Shown here piece by piece: positions 12,129 to 24,438 of a stretch of DNA of 64,000 nt (position 1 is the first letter of the stretch; every line of letters begins with the position of its first letter). The stretch comes from Zelopaecilomyces penicillatus. Lineage: Eukaryota > Ascomycota > Sordariomycetes > Hypocreales > Pseudodiploosporaceae. The stretch lies in contig VCCP01000007.1 of NCBI GenBank assembly GCA_005765155.1, positions 1,505,501 through 1,569,500 of the forward strand. The letters are read 5' to 3'. The position numbers were made by a program, and so were the translations under genes. The notes under the pieces are model-generated. The model was not told the DNA's origin and searched no databases. It was given only the letters and a program-made list of their open reading frames with translations.

Positions 12129-14186
12129 GCCGCCGCATGCACTGAAATCACCCACGTACTCAGAATTCAATACAGTATTACACCCCAAAAACCCACCCAC
12201 CCATCTAACTCGCGGAACCCCCATTGAGAGACGGGGGCCCATCAATAAGAGCCACACACCCACTAACTGCCACACTGACTGCCACACTTCAAGCTGCTTG
12301 CCCCCCCAGCTAGGTAGTACATGCATCTACTCACATACCTGCACACTACTCGTGTGCACTGTAGCGTCAAACAGGCTGTGCTGTGCTGGGCTGGCATGTA
12401 CATGAGCGTAAAAGTTGTAGGCGTGTGGCTGCGTGTACATGTGCGCACACCGCTAGGGGTATCTGCCCGCGTGTACCTCCAGCACGTACAGTACCTCTAC
12501 TGACACACAGGGTGCTACTGCCTACTCCATTTGCTGCCGCCACCACCACCCCCTACAGCGGATGGATGGGGCCCTGGGCTGTATTAGGTGTAATACCTTG
12601 CCTAAAATTACAGTGCTCCCTTGGAGTTCACCGACCATGCCACGCTGGGCCAAACTGGCTTTCCCGGCTCGCTGGGGAGGAGGGCCATCTGAGCCCCCCC
12701 ATCCATCCACCTGGAGCCCCCCCCCTTCTGCTGGACCAGAAAAAAAATGTTTCTTGGGCCTGCATGCGCTAGAGGGGGATCCGTACCTAACCCACGCCTT
12801 TCCCTATACGGCCATGCGCCCAGCGGCTCTCTCACTGTGGCAGTAGCAGAACAGAGAGAGAGCCCAGCGGCGCAACCCAGAGGCCACCCGGGCCAGTCCC
12901 TGTCTTGGCCCTCCCCCAGCGTGTCCCTGGCGCCGCTGTCCCTGTCTGTCAGGCCTTGCTGCTGCTTCTTTCAGGGTCTGCGCTCCTTTCCCTCCCCCCT
13001 CTACAGTGTAGGTGTGTAGGTACCTTCATGTACTCTCTCCCGTCCCCGTCCTCCCGTCTCCCGCCTCTCCTGTGCTTGTACCTGTACCTGTGCCTGTGCT
13101 GCACTGTACTTCGTGCCTGGTTGGCAATATACTTGCCTACATTAGTACACAACCTTTTTTTCCCACTTCCGTGCACCGGCCGGTCTGTCAGACTAATAAT
13201 ACCCTCCTGAGATCCCTTTCCGTCGGCCGGGCTCGCTTCCTTTCCTCTTGGATGTCGGTTTTCCCTTTTATGCCCTTTTGCTCAAATACTCTTCCGTTTC
13301 CTTTCCCCTTCCACCCCCCGGTCGTTTCCTTTTCGGACACCACTTCACCCTGCCCTGTTCTTGCCTGCCCTGTCTATATACATCCGTCTATCCCTCCTGT
13401 CTATCCCTCTATCTCTCTGTCTATCCTGTCCTGGCCTGCCGACCCCGTTGGCGTTTGCAATACCCGTCTCAACACCTCTGCTTCGCCCGTCCAAGCATCC
13501 AGCGTTCGGCATCCGGCATCCAACATCCAACCTCAACTCCCAATACCCTGCTCAGGAAGCACCCGGCACCGACAGCATACCGATAGCATATCGACCCAAC
13601 CGCCCAACCGCCATCCTCCTGCCGCTCACGACGACCCAACCGCCACCTCACCCACTACCTCACGACCTCACTACAACCTCGGCCACATCCATTGTTGACG
13701 ATCATTGGTGCTTCTGCTGTTTATCAGTCACCACCCGTATGCACAACGTGTAAGCACAGCAAGACAATTTACGCTTTCCCAAATGAATGGCCGCCCGCAT
13801 TTGCACGAACCCTCGTCTCCCACCTCTTCCATCGTCTTCGTCTCCCTGTACTCGGCGGCCACAAGCCGACGCACCACTGCACCCTGGGATAACCGACTGG
13901 TTCTGCACCTGGCCGTTTCTTGTGGCTGGCCTCGTTGCACTGTCTATGTTTGCGCATATTGCTTTTATCATTATATTCGTTTTTGTTGCTAACTGCATTG
14001 CTGTCTGCAGCCGACAGAGACAACCGATACTCGGACTCCTTCACCTCCACCCCCCTTCTACCTCTTTCAACAATTCAGGCATTGCACAGCAACAAAAAGG
14101 CAGCATTCAGTCTCTTCCTTTACCATCTACGCCTCACGTAAACTAAAAACGTCTCCGAGGTTGTCATCGTTTTTTATCAAGTAAAT

Positions 14187-16172
14187 ATGGTGCCCGATCA
14201 AGGTGCCGGCGGACCGGTCGAGCGGTCTCGAAGGAACCTGTCCACCTCAGCGCCTTGTCCGAATGGGGAGGGCGAGTCCATCCCAGAGTCAGATGTGCAG
14301 ATGCAGCAGCCCCCCCAAGATGAGGAGAGCAGTCAAACAAACACACAGCCGTCACAGGAATCACCGCGGAGATGTGAGACGGACCCCCGAGCTTCAACTC
14401 CAGGACCCGCCGCTCTATCCCGAACATCTTCTGGCACATCTCCTTCACCTATCACCAATTCTGAGACGATGTTCGCATCTTGCTTTCCCCAGCGCCCTGC
14501 CGCACAGCCCCAACCTGCCGAACCCCCAGTAACTAGGCATTCCCTCAGCGAACTCGACGTTTCTAAGATTATCCACAATCCCAAGTTGCGACACGACATC
14601 AACTTCGATCCAGAGCTCCACTTCAGACCAAACATGGACGGAGAAAAGGGCCGCAAAAAGAGCGAGAAAGCAAGCGTTTTCTGGAGAGCGCTCAGAAAGG
14701 AACTCGGAGAGTTTCTTGTTGACAAACCGTCTTTTTATCGAAAGTATGGCCAGAACGGTGACTGGACGTTGCCAGCATTGCTCAGGTCTGTCAAGGATAT
14801 CATGCAAACCCTGGTACCCCAGCGAGACCGACAGTTTCTTGACGAGGGACTGAATATCGAGTTGCTAATGCAGCAATTTCACAAGGGCGTCGCCGATCTG
14901 GAGAAGATGGCTCAGTGGCTTTCAGAGGTTTTGAAATCGCACTGCGCTCCCATGCGGGATTCGGCGGTTGACAGCATGTATACCGATTTGAGCATGGGTA
15001 ACCGAGATAGTGACCTGGACCTCCTTGTTTCTGGTTTACGCCAACTCCTCGCCGTGTTGGAGTCAATGAAGCTTGATGTTGCCAACCACCAAATCCGCTG
15101 CCTCAGAATTGTGTTGATCGAAGACACAACCCCCTTTGGGCTGAAGTTCTTCTACAAGAAGATGCAGTCCAGGAAGGTGGACGCCATCCCTACTAAGCAG
15201 TGGTATGTGGAAGCGGAGCAGGCGTACTCACACGCCCTGTCACCATATTCACAGCTGTTTGGTGAGACGGCCATCTTCTTCGAGGCACTATCTCGGACTA
15301 TTCTCCCATCAGGAGCACACAGACGTTTACCAACCACCTTCATGTTTGATGAGGAGCGGATAGCGAAACTAAAATCTGACATGCTTGATGCGGTTAATCT
15401 GGAGGTGTGTATGCGCTTGTACGAGGATTTGGAGCGAGTGGGTCGGTACAACTCGATTGGTCATTTCAACCGTCCCCAAATGGTGCATGACGACTTCTCT
15501 GGTAGTGTGGCATCATCTAGTGGGGAGTTCAACTTCAACACTCCGCCCACAAGCTCCCGACCATCCAGTCTTGTGCTCAGTTCAGCTGGATCTGCCTCAT
15601 CTTCTCCAAGATCATCATTTGTTCTTCCATCCTACGTCGCACCTGATCATTATGAGTCCCGAACCAAGGCTCGAAACCTCTACAATTCTCTACTTTCTTT
15701 GCTGCAATCTTCACATTCAGCATATCGCCATTCTACACGCTGGCAGGCCATTGCTCCATCGATGGCTCTCCAGATCTTCCGCTTCACCAACGCGCCACTG
15801 GATATGCTACCCGCCTTTGAAGAGAAGCTAGCTGCTGCTATCAGTCAGATAGATGCTCCTCACTACCAGGATGTTGAGCAGTCTCTCCATGGCCTATTGA
15901 TGGCAGAAATGGCCAACCGCGTGAAAGAGTTCAAACCCCTTTCAGGAGTCGCACTCTTTACCGCCGCTACCGGCAAGAGAATCCCCGCCCAAGGCAACGT
16001 TACGCGAGATCCCGATATCCCTATGCGCGACGTCCACGACGACAGTGGTGTCGACGATATAGCGAATAGACTCGCTCACATTGGTGTCCTCAACTGGAGG
16101 GTGTGGTCCCCGCTAATCTACCTCGTTGATATTGATGAGATGTATGAGGATGCGCCGTCCACTCAATTCTGA
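14187..16172 (+). CDS. SOK1: TCP11-domain protein, SOK1 homologue
   Basis: A single uninterrupted 661-residue reading frame. The first ~105 residues are Ser/Pro/Gln-rich and probably disordered. A conserved block with SKIIHNPKLRHDINFDPELH at about 128-147 opens the TCP11 region, which runs to about residue 640 and is mainly helical. A Ser-rich insertion (about 440-480) interrupts it. In the fungal family, SOK1 was found as a high-copy suppressor of loss of cAMP-dependent kinase, so a role in cAMP/PKA-linked growth control is inferred; the biochemical activity is unknown. The ATG at 14187 precedes the first conserved residues by more than 120 codons and is the first in frame. A long pyrimidine-rich leader lies upstream. 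The family assignment is firm; the function is not. Confidence 0.9.
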   Translation: MVPDQGAGGPVERSRRNLSTSAPCPNGEGESIPESDVQMQQPPQDEESSQTNTQPSQESPRRCETDPRASTPGPAALSRTSSGTSPSPITNSETMFASCFPQRPAAQPQPAEPPVTRHSLSELDVSKIIHNPKLRHDINFDPELHFRPNMDGEKGRKKSEKASVFWRALRKELGEFLVDKPSFYRKYGQNGDWTLPALLRSVKDIMQTLVPQRDRQFLDEGLNIELLMQQFHKGVADLEKMAQWLSEVLKSHCAPMRDSAVDSMYTDLSMGNRDSDLDLLVSGLRQLLAVLESMKLDVANHQIRCLRIVLIEDTTPFGLKFFYKKMQSRKVDAIPTKQWYVEAEQAYSHALSPYSQLFGETAIFFEALSRTILPSGAHRRLPTTFMFDEERIAKLKSDMLDAVNLEVCMRLYEDLERVGRYNSIGHFNRPQMVHDDFSGSVASSSGEFNFNTPPTSSRPSSLVLSSAGSASSSPRSSFVLPSYVAPDHYESRTKARNLYNSLLSLLQSSHSAYRHSTRWQAIAPSMALQIFRFTNAPLDMLPAFEEKLAAAISQIDAPHYQDVEQSLHGLLMAEMANRVKEFKPLSGVALFTAATGKRIPAQGNVTRDPDIPMRDVHDDSGVDDIANRLAHIGVLNWRVWSPLIYLVDIDEMYEDAPSTQF

Positions 16173-18361
16173 ATATAACCAAGCCCCCGATATCTGCTAA
16201 TCGCGAGTTTTCTCTCATTCTCTCTCTTTGTAATCAACAGAGTACAAAACCTCTCTACCCCGTTGATTGATTCATCGAGGACCCCACTGTGAGCATCGAC
16301 TCTAAATTTCGTTACACAATTTCGTCGAATTCGCATTGCCATATATTTGCATACACTTATGCAACTCGCACACGCAAATACATTCACTCACACCAACACA
16401 CATTTCACCCAAATTAATTTTGCACTGGACCCGCCGTTCCCCGATTTTCGGTGGCTGGCCTGGCGGACCAATTGTGCAGTACCTCTCGCCCATCTCCCAT
16501 GCTGGGCTATATCAGATGGGGTTATTGAGCAGACTGGAAAGGGTAAAGAGGCTGGGGTCGACTATTTGGCATTTGCATATGACCCGTCTTTTTTTTGCAC
16601 TTTTCTTATTTGTATTCGCCCCTCCTTGTGGCTACTACTCATCTATCACTTTAATGCCGCCGATTTGATTCCCTTAGTTCCCTTTGTTTGTTTTTCTTCT
16701 GGAGATATGGAGATGGCGTTTGGAGCGAATTTAGGCATACGGGGAGAAGAGTTACAGCTGCGGTTGAAACCCCTTGATTCTTTTTTTTTTTTAGATGGGG
16801 TTTAGTTGGGATTTGCATTTGTTAGATTGCAATCATGTTTTTTAGGCGGCCGTCAGCACCAGACTGGATTGGCTTAGAGAGAAGGGAGAGAAATCTCATC
16901 GTGGAAGCTTCGTACTGCTGACTTTGTGTACTGTACATTGTGCGTCGTTATTCAAAGACGAAAACAAATCACCGTCTCGATGGGCGGTTCATATAAGATG
17001 CATCAGATCCCCCGTGTGATTCTGTTACTGTTTCGTGTGTGTTGTGCCCAGTTTAGTTCCTATCAATACATATTATCCTTGTGAATGCTTTTACTCGGCT
17101 GTTGAGCCCATTGACCCTTTGGTCTGTTGGAAAATTTGATCGGCTGGATATTGATTTTCCTTCCTTTTGGCTTGTTAGGCGACATTGGGTTGAAGAGGGG
17201 GAGGGGGTGAGTAGAAATTCAAGTCGCTACCCATTACATCTTACTGGCTTGATTAACTGACAGTGGATCAGTCTCAGAACTGAGGGCCCTACTACTACGA
17301 TGTGACTGTTTTGTGCCGTGGTGTGTTAAAGTGTTAAGTTAGGTTAAGTGACATGGCCCATCGCGTGGGGTCGCGTGACGTCCTTGACTGGGGGGGTTTG
17401 TTTGTTGAGAGAGAGAGCCCATGTAACTAGGAGAGGGGTTTGGATAATGGGGGCCTTGCTGATGCTATCGTGTGGCTACGCGTATGCTTGTTGTAGGAAG
17501 CCGACTGGATCGAAATATGCAACGCCCACCAGCCCACTACTGGGTCACAAGAACATATAAACATCTGCAACTTGATTGCCTTACGGCCCACTGCGGGCCA
17601 TGAGGTCTTGTGACAATTGACTCGGAACTATGTCTATTCCAAAACATGTGTTCCTCCTTCTCACCCACTCTCACTCCACTCTACTCTATGCAAAAGTAAA
17701 AAAAAAACCCAGAGACAAAAAGAGTCCAATGCTCTTATCTTCTCTTCACTGACTTACAACACACTTCTGCCCTATCTCAAAATGCTTGCTTTACTCGCTC
17801 CCACAAACCCAAGAAAAAAAAACACACATGTAAAACAAAACAATAACAGAAAAGGAGTCCGTCCTTTTTCTGCCAATGCGCAACTTTTTTTTGATCATCC
17901 AAACAGCGTCATCATCTTCACCCCTTTGTGTGCCCCACGTGCCTGTGCGTGCGTCGTATGCCATGTACAAAATCTATTCTTTTGCAACCGAGAGGGAAAA
18001 AGAAAAAAGAAAAGAAGGATGGGTGATATGAAAAAGGAAAAGGAAAAACAGGGGCGCAGGGGGAGGGTTAAATCACACCCAAGCCGCTTTCCTCTCGCTA
18101 AACCAACAAGACATTGATTAAAAAAAGCAAAAAGACAAAATAAAAAATACCGGAGTGGCCATCAATGCAAAAGATAAAACAACAGAAGCATAAAAGCAAA
18201 GGAAGGACCTTTGTGATATACAAAAAAAAAAAGAACAGGAAAAAAAGAGAAACCGAGTGAGGGTGATACCGAATATGTATATATGCCAAGCTTGTGGCAC
18301 AGCCCAAGAGATTTGTATGGGAGGGAGAAAGGGGAATGTGAGGGTATATTCGAGGCTCGGA
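16173..18361. other. Intergenic, convergent 3' ends
   Basis: This separates the 3' ends of the SOK1 gene (+) and the UDS1 gene (-), so it should hold both 3' UTRs. It contains T-rich and A-rich tracts (for example 16782-16793 and 17697-17707) and no convincing gene. The hydrophobic frame that runs on beyond the UDS1 stop into 18162 is untranslated sequence. Confidence 0.65.
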
Positions 18362-20870
18362 TTACCGAGGACTCAATGGACTCCTGCCCGGCCCTAGGTT
18401 GCGCTTCATTCGATGAAGCTCCTCTTCTAGTTTTCGGCACCTCAATCGTTCCTCCTGTTTGTATGATAAGCATTAGCTTCGATTCTACCCAATACCATCC
18501 ATGTAGATTGTCAACACGTACCCTGATGTCCTCCTGGAACTTCTTCCGCTCCTCCCTCATTGTTGCTCTGAACTGATCGCTCAGCATTGATGCGCCGAGC
18601 CTGGACGAGCTGCCTTGCGCCGGCGCAACCTTCAACCGCTCGCTGTCTAGCTCGTCCTGCAGCTTTGAGATTTGATCTCTGGATTTTTGAACCTCCGTCT
18701 CCAGGGAAATCACGGCCGATAGGGCCTCGTCCAGTTTGTGCTCGAGCTCAAGCTTCTCGCGCTCGGCCCCGATAGTTTCTTTCGTGATGCTTTCCAAGTC
18801 TTGGACGGTTCCTGCCAGTTCCTTCTTGAGTCTCTCCACCTGGTTGCTAAGCTTAAGGATATCTGAATCGTTCTTAAGAGCCGCCACATCTGCTGCGCGT
18901 TCTGCCCGCGATCCGTAGGCGCCGTCCAGTTCCGCTCTAGCAATGGTGACCTCAGTCTTGAGTTCCGCCAGCGTCATGCTTAAATTATCAATCTCTCCTT
19001 CTTTCTGTTGAACTTCCTTCTCCTTGAATGCGAGATCGGCTTTCCTGTCTTCCAGTTCTGCCTGTAGGCCGTCGACCATCGCTTCGGCGGCTGCAGTGCG
19101 CCTGCTCGCCTCATCTAGTTTCAAGTCGAGCCCGGCATATTTTTCTGACGCGCCTCTGGTCCTTGATTCTATCCCTGCAAGCTCGGACTCAAGTGATCGA
19201 ATCTTCGCCTTGCATTCCTGAACCTCAACCCGGGCAGATTGGGCCGACCCAGCGGCTTCTCTGGCACTCTCGAGATCCTGCAAGGTAGTCGACAGCATCG
19301 TCTGGGCGTCCATTGCATCCTTTTCAGCACGGTCTAGCAGCTGCCGAGCCTGTTCTAACTCCTGCTGTCTCCGCTCAATTTCTTCGTCCTTTTCCGCATC
19401 AGTTTTGTTGTTTAATTCACGCTGTTGCTTGATCTGTCTCTTGAGAACCGATTTCTGATCCTTGAGAGTGGTGGCTTGTGAATACAGCCACTGGACTCTT
19501 GTGGAAAAGCCAGCCAGGCTGTACAACTCCGATGTATCAAGTCCATCATCATCGGATGTGTCGTCATCCTGTAGTAGTCCCTTGTCCGCTCTGTGTTTCC
19601 TACGGTCCTCCTTTTGCTTCTTCTTGTCGGCAAACCCTGATTGAATGATATCCCAGAGACCCTCCAGGACCGTCTCAGTCTGACGATTATTCTCGTTCGT
19701 CTCAGGAATAGGACTAGGACTAGTGAATGACTCCTGTTCGGCTTGTACAGCCACCAGTGCACTTTCCATATAGTCTATCTGAACCTTGAAGATATCGATA
19801 GGGCTCGAGGATTGGTCTGTGGTAATGGTGGGAGGTGCTAGGTAGTCACTGTTGACTGCTGGGTTAAACCTGATAATTGTATCACGAAGCGAGCCGTTTA
19901 GCGACTGAAGATTTTGGCCCATGAGCGACAGAGACTTGATAAGCTGCGTGTTTTCTTCCCGCAAACGATCCATTTCCCCACGCAGCTGGTTAGTCTGTTC
20001 CCGTATAGGGGACTTTAGAGGTATCTCGATGGCATTTTTTCGCTGTTGCTTGGTTTGCAAGCCCTCGAAAGAATCCAGCTGATAGAGACTGGGATCGTCG
20101 GAGTAATTGTCGTCTCCAGGATAATCCATGCTATTGCGGCTGTTCGAGTAGGTGTAGAGGCTTTCTGGACTGCCAGGTATGCCATTGTTGAGCTGGCCAG
20201 TTGGTGGTCCCATCCGCCTCTTCGATGCCTTATGTGTAAGTTGAAGAATACCCGCCGTATGCTCCAGCAGTTGCCGCTGGGGTGAGAGCAACGCCTTTTC
20301 TAGGTTGAAGAGCTCCTGGGCAAGGTCGTCGCATGTTCGCTCAGCAGCTTGCCTTTCCATCTCCGCCTCTTTCGCGCTTTGGTCAAGGTTGCCATTCCCG
20401 CTCGCCTGCTCTGCGGCATATAGTTTAGCCATAGAGATAGCCGCATCTCGGTATTTGCATTGAATCGCCAGATTAGACCTCGTTAATTCCACTCGTTCGT
20501 TCATCGACATGCATTGCTTTTTTAAGACATCCACCACCTCCTGGGTAATAATCTGGTACTCTCTGCTATCGGATAGGGCTGTTTCGGTGAGGAGATGAAC
20601 CTGGATTGGGTCTTTGAGGTCAGCCAGCGCTGCGGGCTGCACCTGTTCAGGAATAATCTGTATCCAGTCAGTTAGACCCAGACTAGGAGAGCCAAATGCA
20701 GATCCAAGGAGGCATACTGGGTTAGAGCGCGGCGCAACTTGGTCGATGCCGCCCATCATGTCCTTCCCAAAACCCTCCATCATCACTTTGGCGCCCATGG
20801 TGGAGGCTGGGGGCGACGGCGCAGAGCCGCCAAACTCATAGGGATAACTCCCCGCTTGGTATCCGTTCAT
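18362..20870 (-). CDS. UDS1 (up-regulated during septation) coiled-coil protein
   Basis: Two exons, 20870-18522 and 18454-18362, with a 67-bp intron (donor GTACGT, acceptor AAACAG); 813 residues. The N-terminal ~220 residues contain the UDS1 domain, recognisable by LLTETALSDSREYQIITQEV and the following Lys/Glu-rich helix. Two further predicted coiled-coil blocks follow, from about 290 to 350 and from about 470 to the end, rich in Glu, Lys, Arg, Leu and Gln heptads. Without splicing, the frame runs into a hydrophobic stretch. Splicing instead gives a charged tail, EERLRCRKLEEELHRM, that continues the coiled coil and ends in a Ser/Pro/Arg tail, so the spliced form is clearly right. The family is named for septation-linked expression in fission yeast; a scaffold role at septa or the cell cortex is inferred. 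Confidence 0.85.
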
Positions 20871-23524
20871 TATAGGATGCCGCTTCCGTCACGTGTTCGT
20901 AATCGTCAACACATTACACAGGATCAAAGAAAAAGAGTATCGGGTCTGAGTTTATGAGGTTGTACTGCTAGCCATAGAGATCATAGGGTGTCGTCGTGTC
21001 GTGTCGTGTTGTGTCTGCCGGGTCGAGCGCGAGAAGCGAAACTGGTGCGCGTAAGGAGACGGCTAAGGTGCTCGAAATAGACGATCGTGATTGAAAAGGT
21101 GGGCGGGTGCGGCAGCAAGGCTTCAGGTAGCTAGATGGATGTACAGGCAGCGCGAAGCAGGATCCAAGAAAAAATCCAAGTGAACAACCCCAAAACAAAT
21201 TCCAAAGAGAGGGCGAAAAAGCAACTGGCAGACGCGGTGTTGGCGTATGAGACGGTAACGGTCGGCCAGGGATGAAGCCAGTTTGAGTGCTGATGTTGTG
21301 AGGTGGTGGTTGAGGTGGGAGGCTGGGGGTCGAGAACAAAGACAGGCAGGGAAAGAGGAAAAAGAAAAAAGGAGGCTTGTCGCGGGAACCTGAGCTGGGC
21401 CGGCGAAGGTGCTGCATAGCCTGCATGCAGGGCCTGTAGGTGTGTCTGGCCTGGTACCTGGACCGCTGTGTGGGTACCTGTACTGGACTTGTGGAGGTAC
21501 TCACAGGCCTCTACAGCGCTGCTGATGGTACTGGCAGCAGATTGTGGGCGGCTGGGGCTGCTCAGCTTCCGTGCACTAAAGAAGCCCCGCGCTCCAGCCT
21601 TGCTTGTGCAGTGAATATGTAATTTCCAGTTCGTCCAATGCATGCAGCCATTGCCGCCGTCCGCCGGGGTAAGCCTGGGGCACATAATAATGGTCGTGCA
21701 GCACCAGTGCATGGAGCGCGAGTAAGGTGGCCTAGTGGAAGAAGGCTTGGAAGGCCTCTGGAGGATGGGGGATCATCATGGATAATTATTGGGAGGAGGG
21801 GAGCATTACACCTATTAATTGGGTAGGTCTCACTCTCAGACAATTTACAGGACCCTCAAACCCCTGAACGGATCGTCGTCCAATCCTTACCCGGCGCTAG
21901 ACCATTCTTGCGGCGAGCACTAGTGCTTTGTGCACTGGGGAGCGCTGGGGAGCGCTGGGTAATTAAGGCACTAATCTACCGTACCTGCACAAGGCACAAC
22001 GTGTACTGTACCTCCATCAACTGGTGATCAGTGCTCAGCTTTCCAGCACCTGGAGGGTTTCGTCCCATCAAATCCCGGCCAGCCCGGCCATGAGTTCTGT
22101 TCTTTTCGTGTTTCCTTGTTTCTTCGTTTCAAGCTTCGTTTCGGCCGATGACATGTTGGGCCGCTCTCATGACATGCCTGGCTTACTTTATTTCCCTGTG
22201 TGTGTACGTATGAACGTATGAAGGCACAGGCTGCTCTCGTGCATCACGTCACAACTTGTACAAGTCCTCTATCCCGTCAAGGTACCGTTGTACTCGGCTG
22301 ATTTGAAGTACGGGCAAGGCATGTCATTGCAAGGTAGCACTTATAATCTGTAGGTGCATTCCGATCAGACATGCATTTGCCAGGACGAGTAATACTCACT
22401 GCCAGCTCTGTTTCATCAGGCACTTGCATCTTGCAGCCCTAATGGCCCCCTCCCCACAGCCTGACTGACGATGATGTCTGTAGCATTTGCGGCTGTTGTG
22501 TGAAAAGCTTTCTCTCTCCGTGTGCTCCGTAGTTGTATTACCTGAACGAGTCTTCACAGCACCTAGGTACTTTGTACTACCAAGTCGGTAATTACGGACT
22601 TGATGACGATGACAGTAGTGCAAGGTTCTCCTAGTGAGTGCAATTAGCCAGGGTAGTGGATTCTGCATTATGTGTGGATATGTGAGTTTATGGTGCTGTG
22701 CAATGCGGCGGTGCAAGCCTGCCAAAGCACTAAATTACAGACCATCCATCCATGCCTGATCTGGGTAGGTAATTATACCTTTTGTACCTGGCCAACAAAC
22801 GTCAAAGGGGACCTGCAGGAACAGGTAAATAAGGTAGACCATGGAATAGATGAAGAAGCTGGGGGCTTGCTTGGTGCTGGCGCTGGCACATGCTCCCATC
22901 GGCACGACGTAATATTGAATCACAAAAAAAAACGACCAGCGCTCAGCAGATCCCAACACACGTGGAGCGCGGGCGTTGACGACATTTCGACGACAAAACA
23001 GGGGAGAGGTGGAGATGGCTACTTGATTGCTGAGTTTAGTGTTGGCCAGAAATAAAGAGCGTCCCCAGTGGGCGGATCTGCTCGATGCTTGGGAAATTAC
23101 TGAACCCCTGGCTAAGGCTGCTGTGCTAGAACACCAGTACTAGGGTACTAGAAGCTGCTCGGTGACAACGGGGTACAAAATGAACATCGCTGATGTGCCA
23201 ACCCCTAGCTTTATACGAGGGCCTGGATAATTTACTTTACTAATATTTCTGGATATTTCTGATATTCATAAATTCATTGATATCCTCATGCCCCGTGGAG
23301 TTGGCCGCCGCAAGCCAGCGTCTTGGCTATGCATAAATGTCCCCGATCCTTACAGTCATCTCCCCACAACTAGGAGACGGGTCATCACACCCATGGAGCA
23401 ATCTGTTGGGCTTGGGGACCAAGGGCCGAATCATTTTGTAGTAAAAAACCGCCCATTTCACGACCTTGCGCTCCTGTCCTAGGTCAAATAGATAAATACA
23501 GTCAACTTACTGTTTGATCAGTCA
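20871..23524. other. Intergenic, probable UDS1 promoter and leader
   Basis: This lies upstream of the UDS1 gene and downstream of the DSC2-like gene, both on the minus strand. The first ~650 bases next to UDS1 are pyrimidine-rich on the minus strand, like a fungal 5' leader, and hold short upstream frames that look non-coding. There is a GTGTC microsatellite near 20991-21016 and a direct repeat of GGGGAGCGCT near 21938-21957. No gene recognised. Confidence 0.6.
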
Positions 23525-24438
23525 TCACAACGCTTCCCGGAATTGGTCCACGAACTGCTGGCCCATTGTTCGTCGTCTATCTGCCTGTCCCTCTGCCTGG
23601 CCACCGTCGACACCAGTTGAAGCACCGGTTGCAGCATTCTCCCCTTCCAGTCTCCGTCGCAAGCCCTCAAATTCGGCACTCCGCCTCTGTGAACTGGATC
23701 CCACCATCCACCGAGGCAGTCGCCAGCCCACAATAGATGTTGGCAAGAAGCCTCCTCTCCACGACTGCCCCACTACCCAGCCGATTGCCGCACCTAGGAT
23801 TGAGCCTGGCCATTGGAGCAGAGCTAGATGAAGGGCAATGCCATATTGATACGACTTGTCGGATAGAGTGAGGCCAGAAAACGGCTCGCTCGTTGGCGGT
23901 GCCTGAGATGTAGCCACCCGATATTTGTACATGTGCGGAACCATAGCGTGGAATTGCGCGAGGACGGCGAAGATGACGGGTGTTGGACCCGCCGGTATGT
24001 AGTTGAAGAGTTTCGGGGCAAAAGGACGCATAACAACCATTACCAGTGGTGGCAGTACGGCTGTGAACAGTGCCGAAATAATAAGAAATGACTATAGTGA
24101 TAGGTTTGACAATTTTGTTAGCTCAAGAGGCAAAGGAATCGAGGGAAAACACCCCACAGAGTGCTACGGGGGGTTAATCGTACGGCATATTTCCTAGACC
24201 CCCACATGCGCTCAACCGCCCGGAGGTTGTAAAGCGACATGGCTGCGAAGAGTACTTCAGTCGAGTTGGTATAGCATAGTTGATAGGACAACAGCCTCCA
24301 AAACTGCCCGTATCGCCAGAGGTGGGTGTCAATCAAAATGTAGAGGTAATGCTTGATGTCTAGCAAGCTGGTGGCAATGGAGGCCGAAACCAGTCCCAGG
24401 ACTGCCAACCGTGTTACGGGGGCGTTGGTGAATGTCAT
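23525..24438 (-). CDS. Rhomboid-like membrane protein, DSC2/UBAC2 family
   Basis: Two exons, 24438-24184 and 24091-23525, with a 92-bp intron (donor GTACGA, branch GCTAAC, acceptor TATAG); 273 residues. The N-terminus MTFTNAPVTRLAVLG, then LWRYGQFWRLLSYQ, NSTEVLFAA and ERMWGSRKYA are hallmarks of the UBAC2/Ucp14 rhomboid pseudoprotease family. Four to five membrane segments fall before about residue 190, followed by a basic cytosolic tail. In fission yeast the related Dsc2 is part of the Golgi DSC E3 ligase that activates the SREBP homologue, and mammalian UBAC2 acts at the ER. No rhomboid catalytic Ser-His pair is expected or seen. A clear C-terminal UBA fold is not obvious in the short Arg/Glu/Gln-rich tail. 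The assignment to this family is confident; membership of a DSC complex is inference. Confidence 0.82.

Larger units (their letters stand above)
1..14186. other. Long gene-free block upstream of the SOK1/TCP11 gene
   Basis: No coding region can be supported here. The longest open frames are under about 230 codons, low in complexity, and show no conserved domain or sensible splice chain. The DNA is full of simple repeats: homopolymer G, C, T and A runs, and di-, tri- and tetranucleotide tracts. It also has many GTAC/CTAG-containing short palindromes. The last 1.2 kb (about 13000-14186) is strongly pyrimidine-rich on the plus strand, as fungal promoters and 5' leaders often are, and probably belongs to the gene starting at 14187. 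The rest could be an unusually long regulatory region, non-coding RNA genes, or decayed sequence; I cannot tell which. Confidence 0.7.

Noticed and set aside
13012..13698. 228-codon plus-strand frame rich in Pro, Val and Ser
   Set aside because: It reads through a pyrimidine-rich tract just before the SOK1 gene; it is more likely promoter or 5' leader.
20968..21504. 178-codon minus-strand frame upstream of UDS1
   Set aside because: The composition matches a pyrimidine-rich leader, it has no domain, and overlapping frames exist.
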